NCBI RefSeq assembly: GCF_012911845.1
Contig: NZ_JAAXCU010000046.1
Location: 186,001-250,000 of the forward strand
Direction: 5' to 3'
DNA length: 64,000 nucleotides
Source of the DNA: Bacillus sp. RO2
Lineage (GTDB): Bacteria; Bacillota; Bacilli; Bacillales; Bacillaceae_I
Shown: piece after piece, positions 26,791-35,180 of the stretch
How positions within the stretch are numbered: the first letter of the stretch is position 1
Layout: every line of letters starts with the position of its first letter
Notes under the pieces: model-generated
The model's input: only the letters and a program-made list of their open reading frames with translations
The model's database searches: none
What the model was told of the DNA's origin: nothing
Translations under genes and position numbers: made by a program

Positions 26791-27894
26791 TTAGTTTTTC
26801 GGACGTTGATAGAATGGTGCTTTTACCACTTTTGCTTTTAGACGTTTTTTACGAACTTGCACTTCCACTTCTGTTTCAAGATCTGTGAATTCTTTTTTCA
26901 AAAGTGCCAGGCCGACATTTTTCTTTAAAGTTGGAGATTGAGTACCAGTTGTCACTTCCCCAACTTGCTCGTCACCTACAAACACTTCATAGCCGTGTCG
27001 AGGAATTCCTTTGTCTATCATTTCAATTCCAACGATACTTCGAGGTGCGCCGTTTTCTTTTTGCTCTTTTAAAACTTCTTTCCCGAAGAAATCCTCTTCT
27101 TTGTTCGTTTTGACTGCGAAACCAATACCAGCTTCAATCGGTGTTATGTCTTTTGAAAGTTCTTGACCGTAAAGAGCAAGCTTGGCTTCAAAGCGCAAGG
27201 TGTCACGTGAACCTAATCCGCATGGAACTAGCCCGTCTTCTTTTCCAGCTTCAAGCAGCGTGTTCCAAAGTTGAACTGCGTCATCTTGCTGGCAATAGAT
27301 TTCAAATCCATCTTCACCTGTGTAACCAGTTCTAGAAACAAGCGCTGAAATACCATCAATATCTACATTTTCTTTAAATTTAAAAAATTTAATTTCTGAA
27401 AGGTCCGTACTTGTCAGCTTTTGCAAAACTTTCTCTGCAACTGGACCTTGAATCGCAAGCTGTGCGATACTCTCTGAGATATTTGTGACTTCTACTTCTT
27501 CTATTGCATGGCTTTTTAACCAATCATAATCTTTTTCTATATTGGATGCGTTCACAACAAGCAGGTAATCCTCATCCGCTTTTTTGTAGACTAGAAGATC
27601 GTCTACCGTCCCACCGTCCGGATAACACATTGCTGTGTATTGTGCACCACCGTCTTTGAGTTTGGAAACGTCATTTGTCATCATTTTCTGTAGGTAAGCA
27701 AGACTGTCTTTTCCTTTTACTTCAATCTCTCCCATGTGGGAAACATCGAATAAACCGGCTTTTGTTCGAACCGCTTCGTGTTCTTCTTTAATACTTGAAA
27801 ATTGAACGGGCAGATCCCATCCACCAAAATCAATCGTTTTACCACCATGCTCTTTGTACACATCAAATAATGGTGTTTTTTTAAGTTCAGTCAT
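26791..27894 (-). CDS. gcvT: Aminomethyltransferase (T-protein)
   Basis: A 367-residue tetrahydrofolate-dependent enzyme that releases ammonia from aminomethyl-lipoyl-GcvH and forms 5,10-methylene-tetrahydrofolate. Key stretches are [13 protein letters not shown] near residue 50, the folate site [15 protein letters not shown] near residue 190, and [20 protein letters not shown] near 228. The start at 27894 has AAAGGAGG upstream; an ATG frame from 27921 overlaps that site. It is the first gene of the gcv operon and lies 65 bp downstream of a terminator governed by tandem glycine aptamers. Confidence 0.97.
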   Translation of the reverse strand: MTELKKTPLFDVYKEHGGKTIDFGGWDLPVQFSSIKEEHEAVRTKAGLFDVSHMGEIEVKGKDSLAYLQKMMTNDVSKLKDGGAQYTAMCYPDGGTVDDLLVYKKADEDYLLVVNASNIEKDYDWLKSHAIEEVEVTNISESIAQLAIQGPVAEKVLQKLTSTDLSEIKFFKFKENVDIDGISALVSRTGYTGEDGFEIYCQQDDAVQLWNTLLEAGKEDGLVPCGLGSRDTLRFEAKLALYGQELSKDITPIEAGIGFAVKTNKEEDFFGKEVLKEQKENGAPRSIVGIEMIDKGIPRHGYEVFVGDEQVGEVTTGTQSPTLKKNVGLALLKKEFTDLETEVEVQVRKKRLKAKVVKAPFYQRPKN

Positions 27895-27959
27895 TACTTT
27901 TCTCCTCCTTTTACTAACCAAAAGAATGTAAACCTACTAGTTTGCCTTTTTGCTCTGAT

Positions 27960-28011
27960 CCAAAAAAGGACAGAGAAACTCCTTTTTCAAAAAAGAGTTC
28001 TCTGTCCTTTG
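27960..28011 (-). terminator. Glycine riboswitch terminator
   Basis: On the minus strand GGACAGAGAACTC pairs with GAGTTTCTCTGTCC around an A/T-rich loop, with TTTTTTGG following. Its 5' arm overlaps the closing GGACAGAG of the second aptamer, so glycine binding would prevent termination (ON switch). Confidence 0.9.
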
Positions 28012-28196
28012 CACCTGAAAGTTTACCTTATATAGAAGGCTTTCCCCTTTGGTGGTTTATTCCGAATCAATAGGAATAAACGCTCTCCAGAGTTGCGTCC
28101 AACAAGAGTCTTTTTGCCTGAGAGATTCACAGTCATTCTGCTTGCTCCTTCGGCGCTGCCGTATTTTTTATGGCAGTCTCTCCCCTTGTTCTCATT
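28000..28196 (-). promoter_or_regulatory. Tandem glycine riboswitch upstream of gcvT
   Basis: Aptamer 1 (about 28190-28082) shows GGGGAGAGACTGCC, GCGCCGAAGGAGCAAGC, GAATCTCTCAGGCAAAAAG and CTCTGGAGAGCG in order. Aptamer 2 (about 28080-28000) shows CCACCAAAGGGGAAAGCC, ACTTTCAGGTGCAAAGGACA and closes into the terminator arm. This is the standard two-aptamer arrangement ahead of Bacillus gcvT operons; aptamer 2 has a short P3 region. Confidence 0.95.
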
Positions 28197-28463
28197 CGCA
28201 ATATAATATTTTCTTTAAACATGGTCATACTAATAGAAAGTTACAACATTCATGTTTATATAGCCAGGCAATCTGCCTTAAAAAGCTCACTATTATCCTA
28301 CCATTAGACAAAGGAATCTGGCAATATAAAAACACTTATTATTATTATTTTTATATAGCTAAATGTTCGTGTTTAAACAAGTAGATTATCAATATTTTCT
28401 AATGAAAACGCTATCCTTTTGCAACATACTATAAATTGGATAATTCAGAAAGGATGCACAACA

Positions 28464-30161
28464 ATGAATGTAGAGATTGTTTTTGATAAAGAATGGCAGG
28501 ACGAACTGTTAAAACGCATGGAAGATGATGGTCCTTGGGCTAATTACGAACTATTCAAGCTTGCGTTAGAGGTGGAAAACCATCTAAGCATCCCAGAATT
28601 TGAAGGATTGCTTGCTCCTTCCCACTTGCCACAACTGACTCCACTTCCTCACCAGTTGGAAGTTGCCAGAAATGTGGTGGAGGAGATGAACGGGAAAGCC
28701 ATACTCGCCGATGAAGTGGGGCTAGGTAAGACCATTGAAGCAGGACTTATTCTTAAAGAATATATGATTCGAGGACTAGTGAAAAAGGTTTTGATTTTAG
28801 TTCCAGCATCCCTTGTATCACAATGGGCCATTGAATTGAATCAAAAATTCTACATCCCCGCTATCGGTCAAAAAAAGAGTTATGTTTGGGAGCAATGTGA
28901 TGTAGTGGTTTCTTCAATTGATACCGCAAAAAGGAGTCCGCACCGCGAAATCATCAATAGCTTGGAATACGACATGGTGATAATTGATGAGGCTCACAAA
29001 CTGAAAAATAATAAAACCAAAAACTATGAATTTGTACAGAATTTAAAGAAGAAGTTTTGCCTTTTGTTAACAGCCACTCCTATTCAAAATAAAGTGGAAG
29101 AAATTTTCAACCTAGTGTCCCTTCTAAAACCCGGCCACCTAGGGAGCGAGAGTAATTTTACGGAAGTGTTTCGTGCAAAAGACCGAAAGCTTGAGAACGA
29201 CGATTATTTAAAAGAACTCGTCAATAAAGTGATGATCCGAAACAGGCGCGGGGATACAGGCATTGATTGGCCAAAAAGAAATGTGGAGTCTTGTATCATT
29301 GAATTTTCAAAAGAGGAACAGGATCTTTATGATGCCATTAATCAGTTAAAGACAGATCCTTATGTGCCGATTACCAGTCAATTCTCCATCATGACCTTGC
29401 AGCGGGAAGCATGCAGCAGCAGGGAAGCTGTCTACTATACCGTTAAAAATATGATCGAACGGAAGCAACAAGAAAATCCACATTATCAACCCTCACAGGG
29501 GCTTTTGAACATTTTCGAAAAAATTGATTTGGTTGGACGAAACTCTAAAGCAGAGAAAGTTTTAGAGCTGATCAGAAATGTAAATGACAAAGTCATCATC
29601 TTCACCGAATATAGAGCGACACAAATGTATCTCCAATGGTTCTTAAAGCAAAATGGCATCACATCTGTTCCTTTTCGGGGAGGCTTCAAACGAGGTAAAA
29701 AGGATTGGATGAGAGAATTGTTTAAAAATCATGTGCAAGTGCTGATTGCAACAGAAGCCGGGGGCGAGGGAATCAACCTGCAATTCTGTAACCACATTAT
29801 TAACTACGACCTTCCCTGGAACCCTATGAGACTTGAGCAGCGCATTGGCCGGATTCACAGGCTCGGACAAGAGCGTGATGTGAACATCTATAATTTTGCC
29901 ACAAGTAACACCGTCGAGGAACATATTTTAAAGTTGCTATATGAAAAAATTAATCTGTTTGAACGAGTAATTGGAGAGCTTGATGATATCTTGACGAAGA
30001 TGGAAATCAAGAATTTAGAAGAGCACATACAAGACATCATGCTTCATTCAAAGTCAGAGGGTGAAATGAAGATAAAGATGGAGAACCTCTCCTCTATTAT
30101 TGAATTTGCCGATCAGATGAAAAAGGAGGACGGTCCACATGCAGCAGCGGGAAATTCATAG
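28464..30161 (+). CDS. yqhH: SNF2-family DEAD/DEAH helicase YqhH
   Basis: A 565-residue SNF2/RapA-like ATPase of helicase superfamily 2. Motif I is ADEVGLGKTIEAGLIL near residue 80, motif II is IIDEAHKLKNN near 175, motif III is LLTATPIQN near 205, and motifs V-VI are IATEAGGEGINLQFCN and RIGRIHRLGQ near 430-475. Such proteins translocate on duplex DNA and remodel protein-DNA complexes; RapA recycles RNA polymerase, but no role is established for YqhH. The start at 28464 follows AAAGGATG. It overlaps yqhG by 23 bp, and both are divergent from gcvT, as in B. subtilis. Confidence 0.93.
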   Translation: MNVEIVFDKEWQDELLKRMEDDGPWANYELFKLALEVENHLSIPEFEGLLAPSHLPQLTPLPHQLEVARNVVEEMNGKAILADEVGLGKTIEAGLILKEYMIRGLVKKVLILVPASLVSQWAIELNQKFYIPAIGQKKSYVWEQCDVVVSSIDTAKRSPHREIINSLEYDMVIIDEAHKLKNNKTKNYEFVQNLKKKFCLLLTATPIQNKVEEIFNLVSLLKPGHLGSESNFTEVFRAKDRKLENDDYLKELVNKVMIRNRRGDTGIDWPKRNVESCIIEFSKEEQDLYDAINQLKTDPYVPITSQFSIMTLQREACSSREAVYYTVKNMIERKQQENPHYQPSQGLLNIFEKIDLVGRNSKAEKVLELIRNVNDKVIIFTEYRATQMYLQWFLKQNGITSVPFRGGFKRGKKDWMRELFKNHVQVLIATEAGGEGINLQFCNHIINYDLPWNPMRLEQRIGRIHRLGQERDVNIYNFATSNTVEEHILKLLYEKINLFERVIGELDDILTKMEIKNLEEHIQDIMLHSKSEGEMKIKMENLSSIIEFADQMKKEDGPHAAAGNS

Positions 30162-30957
30162 ATTTTTGGAGCGATACTTTACGGCGAACAGCTGTGAAAT
30201 AGTCGAGAACACGAACAGCCATCTTGCCGTGCAATTGACCATTGATATGGACAAAGAACTGATGAACCGGCCTTTTTATTGGCACTACCTCGAAAAAACA
30301 GGCGGTGTGCCAAATCCGATGAAGATGACTTTGATTACCGACAGCAACAAGGCACCTGAAGACTTAAAAGGGGATCATGTCCATTTTGGCTCTCCACGTA
30401 TGCACCAAATTTTTGAATCCACGAAAAGTCTAGCAGGGTATATTCGGCTGTATGAAAATATTCCTTCTCATACCGGTGAAGGTCATCTTCCCCTGCATCC
30501 ATGGCTAAATGTCAATATGAAAGTAAGTTATCAATGCGACCGCAAGAAGGATGTCATTATGTCACTTGGTATCCATCTGATTACTGGCACGATTGTAGAA
30601 AAGTTTCAAGAAGAAGTGGAAAAGATCAATCTGACACCTAAGATTCCTGATTTTTGTTTTACCATGACTCCGATTATTAAGCCGGCAAGTGGACTTACCA
30701 GGCTTGAGCATTATGTAAATGGATTTATTGCAACTGAAGATCATCAATGGGCAGAAGACGCGAGGAAAAGATGGGATCAAGATCTCCAGCTTTTAACACA
30801 TTTTTACGAGGATGATGAAGAAAAGCCAGAGGCCTATGAAACAGAAAAGAAAGCTCTTCAAGAGCAATATGAGCCAAAAATTCATGTGACAATCATTAAC
30901 GGCGGGCTTTTCTATTTAAGTCCTAGTTTTATTAATAACATACACAGTGGTAGATGA
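30139..30957 (+). CDS. yqhG: Conserved protein YqhG
   Basis: A 272-residue soluble protein with no enzymatic motif I can recognise. It starts MQQREIHRFLERYF and includes MNRPFYWHYLEKTGGVPNP near residue 37 and FGSPRMHQIFES near 83; the C-terminal third is acidic. AAAGGAGG lies upstream of the ATG, within the end of yqhH. Overlap with the SNF2 ATPase gene in this and other bacilli suggests the two proteins act together, which is inference. A strong hairpin terminator follows. Confidence 0.9.
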   Translation: MQQREIHRFLERYFTANSCEIVENTNSHLAVQLTIDMDKELMNRPFYWHYLEKTGGVPNPMKMTLITDSNKAPEDLKGDHVHFGSPRMHQIFESTKSLAGYIRLYENIPSHTGEGHLPLHPWLNVNMKVSYQCDRKKDVIMSLGIHLITGTIVEKFQEEVEKINLTPKIPDFCFTMTPIIKPASGLTRLEHYVNGFIATEDHQWAEDARKRWDQDLQLLTHFYEDDEEKPEAYETEKKALQEQYEPKIHVTIINGGLFYLSPSFINNIHSGR

Positions 30958-30984
30958 AAACTACCATTGTGTATGTTTTTAATT
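30938..30984 (+). terminator. Terminator between yqhG and the convergent DUF5658 gene
   Basis: A 17-bp stem with one mismatch (30938-30954 with 30962-30978) is followed by TTTAATTT. It can serve yqhG and, being near-symmetric, possibly the convergent gene. Confidence 0.85.
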
Positions 30985-31281
30985 TAAATAGTAGTAGATC
31001 CAATAGATATGTAGCACTGTGACAAGGCTATACCCACAAACGGCGGTAATGCAGACCACTTTAAGAATGGCTGATTTAAGTTTGAGATTATTTTGTATGA
31101 AGAACAGTAGAAGTATGGAGATGCCAAATTTAAAGAGTAAAAATAAGGCCGGGCTTGTTTCATAGAGGGATTTCATTAACGGGTTACCTTCATTAATTAG
31201 TTGAAAGTGCAGACCAAAATATGTAGCAACTCCGTCAAAAAAGTTTAATAGCAACAGCGCGATTAATAGCTTTTTGATTAT
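30979..31281 (-). CDS. DUF5658-like small membrane protein, apparent ATA start
   Basis: A membrane protein of about 100 residues with three hydrophobic segments. It has a LLLLNFFDGVATYFGL motif near the N-terminus that resembles DUF5658 proteins, followed by NPLMKSLY. The only good Shine-Dalgarno sequence (GTGGAGG) sits six bases before an ATA at 31281-31279, giving M-I-K-K-L-L-I-A and then the conserved region. The first conventional start is a TTG at 31254, which lies inside the first helix and has no binding site. Seen: the ATA in the expected position. Inferred: an original ATG mutated to ATA, so expression may be low or lost. Function unknown. Confidence 0.65.
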   Translation of the reverse strand: MIKKLLIALLLLNFFDGVATYFGLHFQLINEGNPLMKSLYETSPALFLLFKFGISILLLFFIQNNLKLKSAILKVVCITAVCGYSLVTVLHIYWIYYYLN

Positions 31282-31301
31282 GGCACACCTCCACGCCGGT
31301 T

Positions 31302-31374
31302 TTGTTCTCTAGTAAGAACAATTATACATTTACAATTCGTTATTAAGCAAGAGTTTTGTTCTTTTTTAAGAACA
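31302..31374. promoter_or_regulatory. Two TGTTCT/AGAACA inverted repeats
   Basis: TTGTTCT-N6-AGAACAA (31302-31321) and TGTTCTT-N4-AAGAACA (31357-31374) are two near-identical palindromes about 54 bp apart, upstream of the DUF5658-like gene. They look like operator pairs for a dimeric regulator. The regulator is unknown; the sequence is not the Bacillus LexA box. Confidence 0.45.
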
Positions 31375-31499
31375 TACGACTAGCATTATTTCTCCAGTGT
31401 ATCCATTTTTGGTAGGATTATAAGGTGATGTGGCGACGTGGGAGGTTTTTTGGAGGGGCTTTAGTTTGAATGATGACAGAATTTAGAGGGGTCTGCACT

Positions 31500-31715
31500 T
31501 TTTGGCATCGTTCAGCTTCTTAGATGCCAGACTTTGTGGGATTCTGCTTTTTCTGGCATCGATCAGCTCCTTAGATGCCAGACTTTATGGATTTCTCCTT
31601 TTTCTGGCATCGTTCGGCTTCTTAGATGCCAGACTTTATGGATTTCTCCTTTTTCTGGCATCGTTCAGCTCCTTAGATGCCAGACTTTATGGATTTCTCC
31701 TTTTTCTGGCATCTA
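31500..31715. repeat. 51-bp tandem hairpin array
   Basis: Four units at exact 51-bp spacing, each with TCTGGCATC and GATGCCAGA separated by 13 bases, so every unit can form a 9-bp hairpin. Between hairpins is CTTTATGGATTTCTCCTTTT. A period of 51 keeps frame, so open frames run through it, but they are repetitive and have no start signals. Confidence 0.88.
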
Positions 31716-31729
31716 TAAAGATTTTAGTA

Positions 31730-31975
31730 TCAAAACCAAGCTTGATTCATTTTCTCCAAAAACTCTTTAGTAATAGGAAACCCTGAACTTTCCCCAATAA
31801 CAGAATCAATGCCGCAATGGGGACATATGGCCGTTTGATCTCGGTCAATCCATTCTGTTATAAGAGTAGGGCTGTAAATTTCCAAACAATAAAAACAGCC
31901 ACATTTCTTATCCTCTTCTAATCCTTTTTTATGATGACTGGTGAATTTGTGCGCCTGTGCAATATTGTCTTCCAT
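31730..31975 (-). CDS. Small cysteine-rich (zinc ribbon-like) protein
   Basis: An 81-residue cytoplasmic protein. It contains CGCFYC near residue 25 and CPHCG near residue 52, a spacing that suits a four-cysteine zinc site. GGAGAAAC lies about ten bases upstream of the ATG. Its 3' end abuts the 51-bp repeat array. I recognise it only as a short conserved protein type with no established role. Confidence 0.7.
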   Translation of the reverse strand: MEDNIAQAHKFTSHHKKGLEEDKKCGCFYCLEIYSPTLITEWIDRDQTAICPHCGIDSVIGESSGFPITKEFLEKMNQAWF

Positions 31976-32000
31976 GGATGAAGTTTCTCCTCTCTATTTT

Positions 32001-32040
32001 CAAAAAAATAAGAAGTCCACCTCTTCACGACAAGGTGGAC
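32001..32040 (-). terminator. Terminator after the AraC-family gene
   Basis: GTCCACCT pairs with AGGTGGAC on the minus strand, followed by TTCTTATTTTTTT. It ends the four-gene group 35091-32051. Confidence 0.82.
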
Positions 32041-32050
32041 CATCTACTAT

Positions 32051-32917
32051 TTATTTTATCGGTATCCATATCTCCGAGTAAAGGTCTGGATTCGACGGAT
32101 TCTCATCCGTGTACAATTCAAAATCAGGTGCTCCAGAATGCTCGTAGCTGTTGGATGGAAACCACTCCGAGAAAATACGCTTCCAAGTATCCTGCATGGC
32201 ATGTGGCATCGGGCCGTGCACTTCAAAAACTACCCATTTAGAAGCTGGAATCTCTAATTTATCCAGTTCTACCGGAATTTCGCCTTCAATCGCAGCCGCC
32301 ACCCAATAGTCCATCACCTGTTCTGATTTCATCTCTTCTGTTGTTCCTTCGCACACGCCAAGGACGCCTTTAATGGCACCATTATTTAATGTAAACAGCT
32401 TATCTGTGAAACCTTCTGCATTCACATCCTGCCAAAACTTCGGGATCTCCCTGGACTGCTCATCATTAGCACATGAAAATCTTCGTTTTTTCCCAGCTAC
32501 TGTAAATGCCTCTTTGTTCACTACACTATACTTCATCGGTTCTGCCCCTTCCAATGTCACCTGGATGACCAGGCGGTTATAAGTTTGCAGCTTCCCTTCA
32601 TGCTTCCGCACTTCTGTTGGAGAAGTACCATGTTGCCTTCGGAATGCCTTCGTGAAAGCCTCGGGAGTGTCGTAACCATATTTGTAGGCGATATCGATAA
32701 TCTTGTTGTCTGTTGTAAGCAATTCCTGTGCAGCAAGCGTCAACCTTCTTCTTCTCAAATATTCTGCAACCGATGTATCCGTCAATAAACCGAATGTACG
32801 TTGAAAATGAAAGGAAGAAACATTTGCATGTCTAGCTATATCCCCAATCGTAATGTCTTCTGTCAGATTCTTTTCCATATATTCGATTGCCTGCTGAATC
32901 GACTCTACCAACGCCAT
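32051..32917 (-). CDS. AraC-family regulator with GyrI-like effector domain
   Basis: A 288-residue transcription factor. Two helix-turn-helix motifs of the AraC type occupy residues 8-105 (DITIGDIARHANVSSFHFQR and IIDIAYKYGYDTPEAFTKAF). Residues 125-288 form a GyrI/SOUL-like small-molecule binding domain (VFEVHGPMPHAMQDTWKRI and the ending DLYSEIWIPIK). This layout is common in regulators that respond to drugs or hydrophobic ligands. It is the last gene after a Nudix hydrolase, a methyltransferase and a double GNAT protein on the same strand. Target genes cannot be told from the sequence. Confidence 0.88.
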   Translation of the reverse strand: MALVESIQQAIEYMEKNLTEDITIGDIARHANVSSFHFQRTFGLLTDTSVAEYLRRRRLTLAAQELLTTDNKIIDIAYKYGYDTPEAFTKAFRRQHGTSPTEVRKHEGKLQTYNRLVIQVTLEGAEPMKYSVVNKEAFTVAGKKRRFSCANDEQSREIPKFWQDVNAEGFTDKLFTLNNGAIKGVLGVCEGTTEEMKSEQVMDYWVAAAIEGEIPVELDKLEIPASKWVVFEVHGPMPHAMQDTWKRIFSEWFPSNSYEHSGAPDFELYTDENPSNPDLYSEIWIPIK

Positions 32918-32944
32918 ATAACCTCACCCCTTATGTCTATCCTA

Positions 32945-33412
32945 TCAGCGTGAACAATTGGTTTCCTGTTCGTTTGTGCTATGTTTTGGCAGGTTTCTTA
33001 ATCTATCTGCTTCTTTAATATTGTCATGTAAATAGGATTCCGTTTTAGGATGGTTCACTATTTTATCGGTCGTCATCCAATGAACAGCCTCCACTTCATC
33101 CGGACTCTTAGGAAAGGGCTCGCCACTCTTCCATTCACACAAGAATACGATGTCCACAACTTCCCGGCCATCCGGCAAAACGAAAGAGGTATTGCGGACA
33201 TACGTCATAATTTCTTGAACCTTGATTCCTACTTCCTCCATTAACTCACGTCTCAAAGTCCGCTCCAAAATATTAGAAGAAGCACCTTCTGGATCAACCG
33301 TCCCTCCAACAAAGGAAAGCATCCCACCTGCATGCTCCTCCTTGCGACTCCGCTCAATCATTAACCATTTGTCCCCTCTGTACACAGCACCCTCTACATT
33401 AATGAAAAACAT
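32945..33412 (-). CDS. Nudix hydrolase
   Basis: A 155-residue hydrolase of nucleoside diphosphates linked to another group. The Nudix helix is clear (LRRELMEEVGI near residue 55) with the preceding FVGGTVDPEGASS loop. The loop-to-helix distance looks longer than the canonical GX5EX7REUXEEXGU pattern, because the expected upstream Glu is displaced. GGGGG lies upstream of the ATG. It starts 13 bp after the methyltransferase gene and precedes the AraC-type regulator. Substrate unknown. Confidence 0.85.
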   Translation of the reverse strand: MFFINVEGAVYRGDKWLMIERSRKEEHAGGMLSFVGGTVDPEGASSNILERTLRRELMEEVGIKVQEIMTYVRNTSFVLPDGREVVDIVFLCEWKSGEPFPKSPDEVEAVHWMTTDKIVNHPKTESYLHDNIKEADRLRNLPKHSTNEQETNCSR

Positions 33413-33424
33413 CTCTAATCCCCC

Positions 33425-34177
33425 TTATTTTCTGGCTTTAATAATTAGTGTTGATGGAAACCTGCGAGTTTTGTAAAGAGAATAGTAGCGGTCAGATACC
33501 GGAGCGTCCTCATCTTTAAAACGTGCACCTGCCTCACTTTCTACTACCTTCTCAATAGTGAAGCCTGCTTGAATCAGTTCATTTATGTAAGTTGCCAGTT
33601 TTCTAGTGTGGATGGTCATCGGTGCATCTTCTCCTTTGAAATTTTCAAAGGTATGCAGTCCTTCTTGCTGGTAGGAACCATTTAAAGTAATAACACCATT
33701 TTCGCTACTAATATGAGCATATAAGGGATGATCCCAGCTGAAAAGGAAGCTTCCACCTTGTTTTAAATAGGAATAGATCAGCTGCAAGGTTGCCTTTAAA
33801 TCTGTCGTCCAGCCCAACGCATAAATGGAATAAACACAATCAAAATAATCTTTGGGAAGGTCGATTTCTTGTTCCATCGGCGCACAATATAAGCGGGGTT
33901 CCAGGCCATGAAGGGTTTTTTCTGCAGCTAATTTCTGCTCGGTGGAAAGGTCCACTCCCCACAGTTCTGTAGCGCCTTTTTCCTCCGCCATATACTTTAA
34001 AGAATGACCACTTCCAAACCCGATATCCAACACCTTTTTGTTTTGCAAATCATCCAAAAGCTTCAATTCTTCTTCGGTCTGACTGAAAGGCCCGTAACTT
34101 GGAAGGGCATCCACCCCGTTGAAATAATGGGCGACCTTGTCCCAGCTTTTGCGATTACTTTCCAATAGTTGATTCAT
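33425..34177 (-). CDS. Class I SAM-dependent methyltransferase
   Basis: A 250-residue Rossmann-fold methyltransferase. The SAM-binding motif I is VLDIGFGSGHSLKYMAE near residue 50, followed by the acidic LWGVDLS near 73 and DCVYSIYALGW near 112. The sequence SWDHPLYAHI near 150 resembles a group of small-molecule methyltransferases. AAGGGG precedes the ATG by nine bases. It lies between a double GNAT protein and a Nudix hydrolase with gaps of 5 and 12 bp, so cotranscription is likely. Acceptor unknown. Confidence 0.87.
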   Translation of the reverse strand: MNQLLESNRKSWDKVAHYFNGVDALPSYGPFSQTEEELKLLDDLQNKKVLDIGFGSGHSLKYMAEEKGATELWGVDLSTEQKLAAEKTLHGLEPRLYCAPMEQEIDLPKDYFDCVYSIYALGWTTDLKATLQLIYSYLKQGGSFLFSWDHPLYAHISSENGVITLNGSYQQEGLHTFENFKGEDAPMTIHTRKLATYINELIQAGFTIEKVVESEAGARFKDEDAPVSDRYYSLYKTRRFPSTLIIKARK

Positions 34178-34182
34178 CCCTA

Positions 34183-35091
34183 TTACCCCTTTATATCTTT
34201 AATAAATGCGATTAATCTGCTTGATTCCTTAAAGCCCATTCCAATGTGGAAATCATAGCTTACATGATTGTCCAGGTGGATGTCCGATCCGATTTGCTTG
34301 CAACCTTTCTTTTTAAGCCACTGTTCTCCTACCTCCACTAGCTTTGCGGAGTACCCTTGCCTTCTGTACTGAGGCTTCACATATATCCCTTCTATGTACC
34401 CTGTCGGTGATGATTCCGTTCCTTCCACATAATCCACTCTGATAGAAAGATGGATAAAGGCGACAAACTCGGAACCAGATCGGTAAAATAAAATCTTGTC
34501 CCGATTAGAAGCCATAATCTCATGAAAAGACTCATGGAGTTCATCCTCCGCGCTTTCCGGCCAGAGGTCTAACGCCATTTCGGTGTAGTGCTCTTTATGA
34601 GCGGTCAAAGCTTCCACTACGTTAGGACCCTCGATATCAACTGGTGTTTTTAGTTCTAATCTTGCCAGTTGCTCTCCCCATGAAGCCATCTCCGTTTCAA
34701 TAAAACCAGCCTTTTCATACATCTTTTTTGCTAGGTGGTTTTTCGGTTCAAAGCCCAGCACGACATACGGAATGCCTGTGGAGTTTGTGTTTCTTATGTC
34801 CTCCACCACTTCATTAAGTGCAGCCTTTCCAAAACCTTTCCCTTGCGATTTTTCATCTATCATTAAACGGTAGATCCAGTAGTTCCCGTCATCCGCGTCA
34901 ATACCATACATCGTAAAACCAACCATTTCCTCTTCCACATAAACTCCCATAGCCTTAAATTCCGGTAAGAACTGCACTTGCGCAAGGGAATACAGGTTCG
35001 ATGCGACGAAGTTTTGTTGGTTCTCTGATACTTTTAATTGAATTGCCTTCTGCCAGTTTTCAGCTGTTATTTCTCGTAGTGTAATTTTCAT
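34183..35091 (-). CDS. Double-GNAT acetyltransferase
   Basis: A 302-residue protein of two GNAT domains. The first has MIDEKSQGKGFGKAAL near residue 80 and KMYEKAGF near 128. The second has EGIYVKPQYRRQGYSAKLVE near 235 and the fold end DFHIGMGFKES near 284. Both acetyl-CoA loops look intact. The second domain resembles aminoglycoside 6'-N-acetyltransferase-like enzymes, but this alone does not show antibiotic modification. GAGGG precedes the ATG. It is the first gene of a probable four-gene unit ending with the AraC-family regulator. Confidence 0.83.
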   Translation of the reverse strand: MKITLREITAENWQKAIQLKVSENQQNFVASNLYSLAQVQFLPEFKAMGVYVEEEMVGFTMYGIDADDGNYWIYRLMIDEKSQGKGFGKAALNEVVEDIRNTNSTGIPYVVLGFEPKNHLAKKMYEKAGFIETEMASWGEQLARLELKTPVDIEGPNVVEALTAHKEHYTEMALDLWPESAEDELHESFHEIMASNRDKILFYRSGSEFVAFIHLSIRVDYVEGTESSPTGYIEGIYVKPQYRRQGYSAKLVEVGEQWLKKKGCKQIGSDIHLDNHVSYDFHIGMGFKESSRLIAFIKDIKG

Positions 35092-35180
35092 GATTTTGTC
35101 CCTCTTCTATTTTTTAATATCGTTTCATAACAGTAGAATAGTGTGGATTTCCTTATTATCTTTAATAAAGGGTGATCGAG

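Noticed and set aside
31502-31786. A repetitive hydrophobic protein encoded by the 51-bp array
   Set aside because: The frame is open only because 51 is a multiple of three. No start signal or unique sequence surrounds it.
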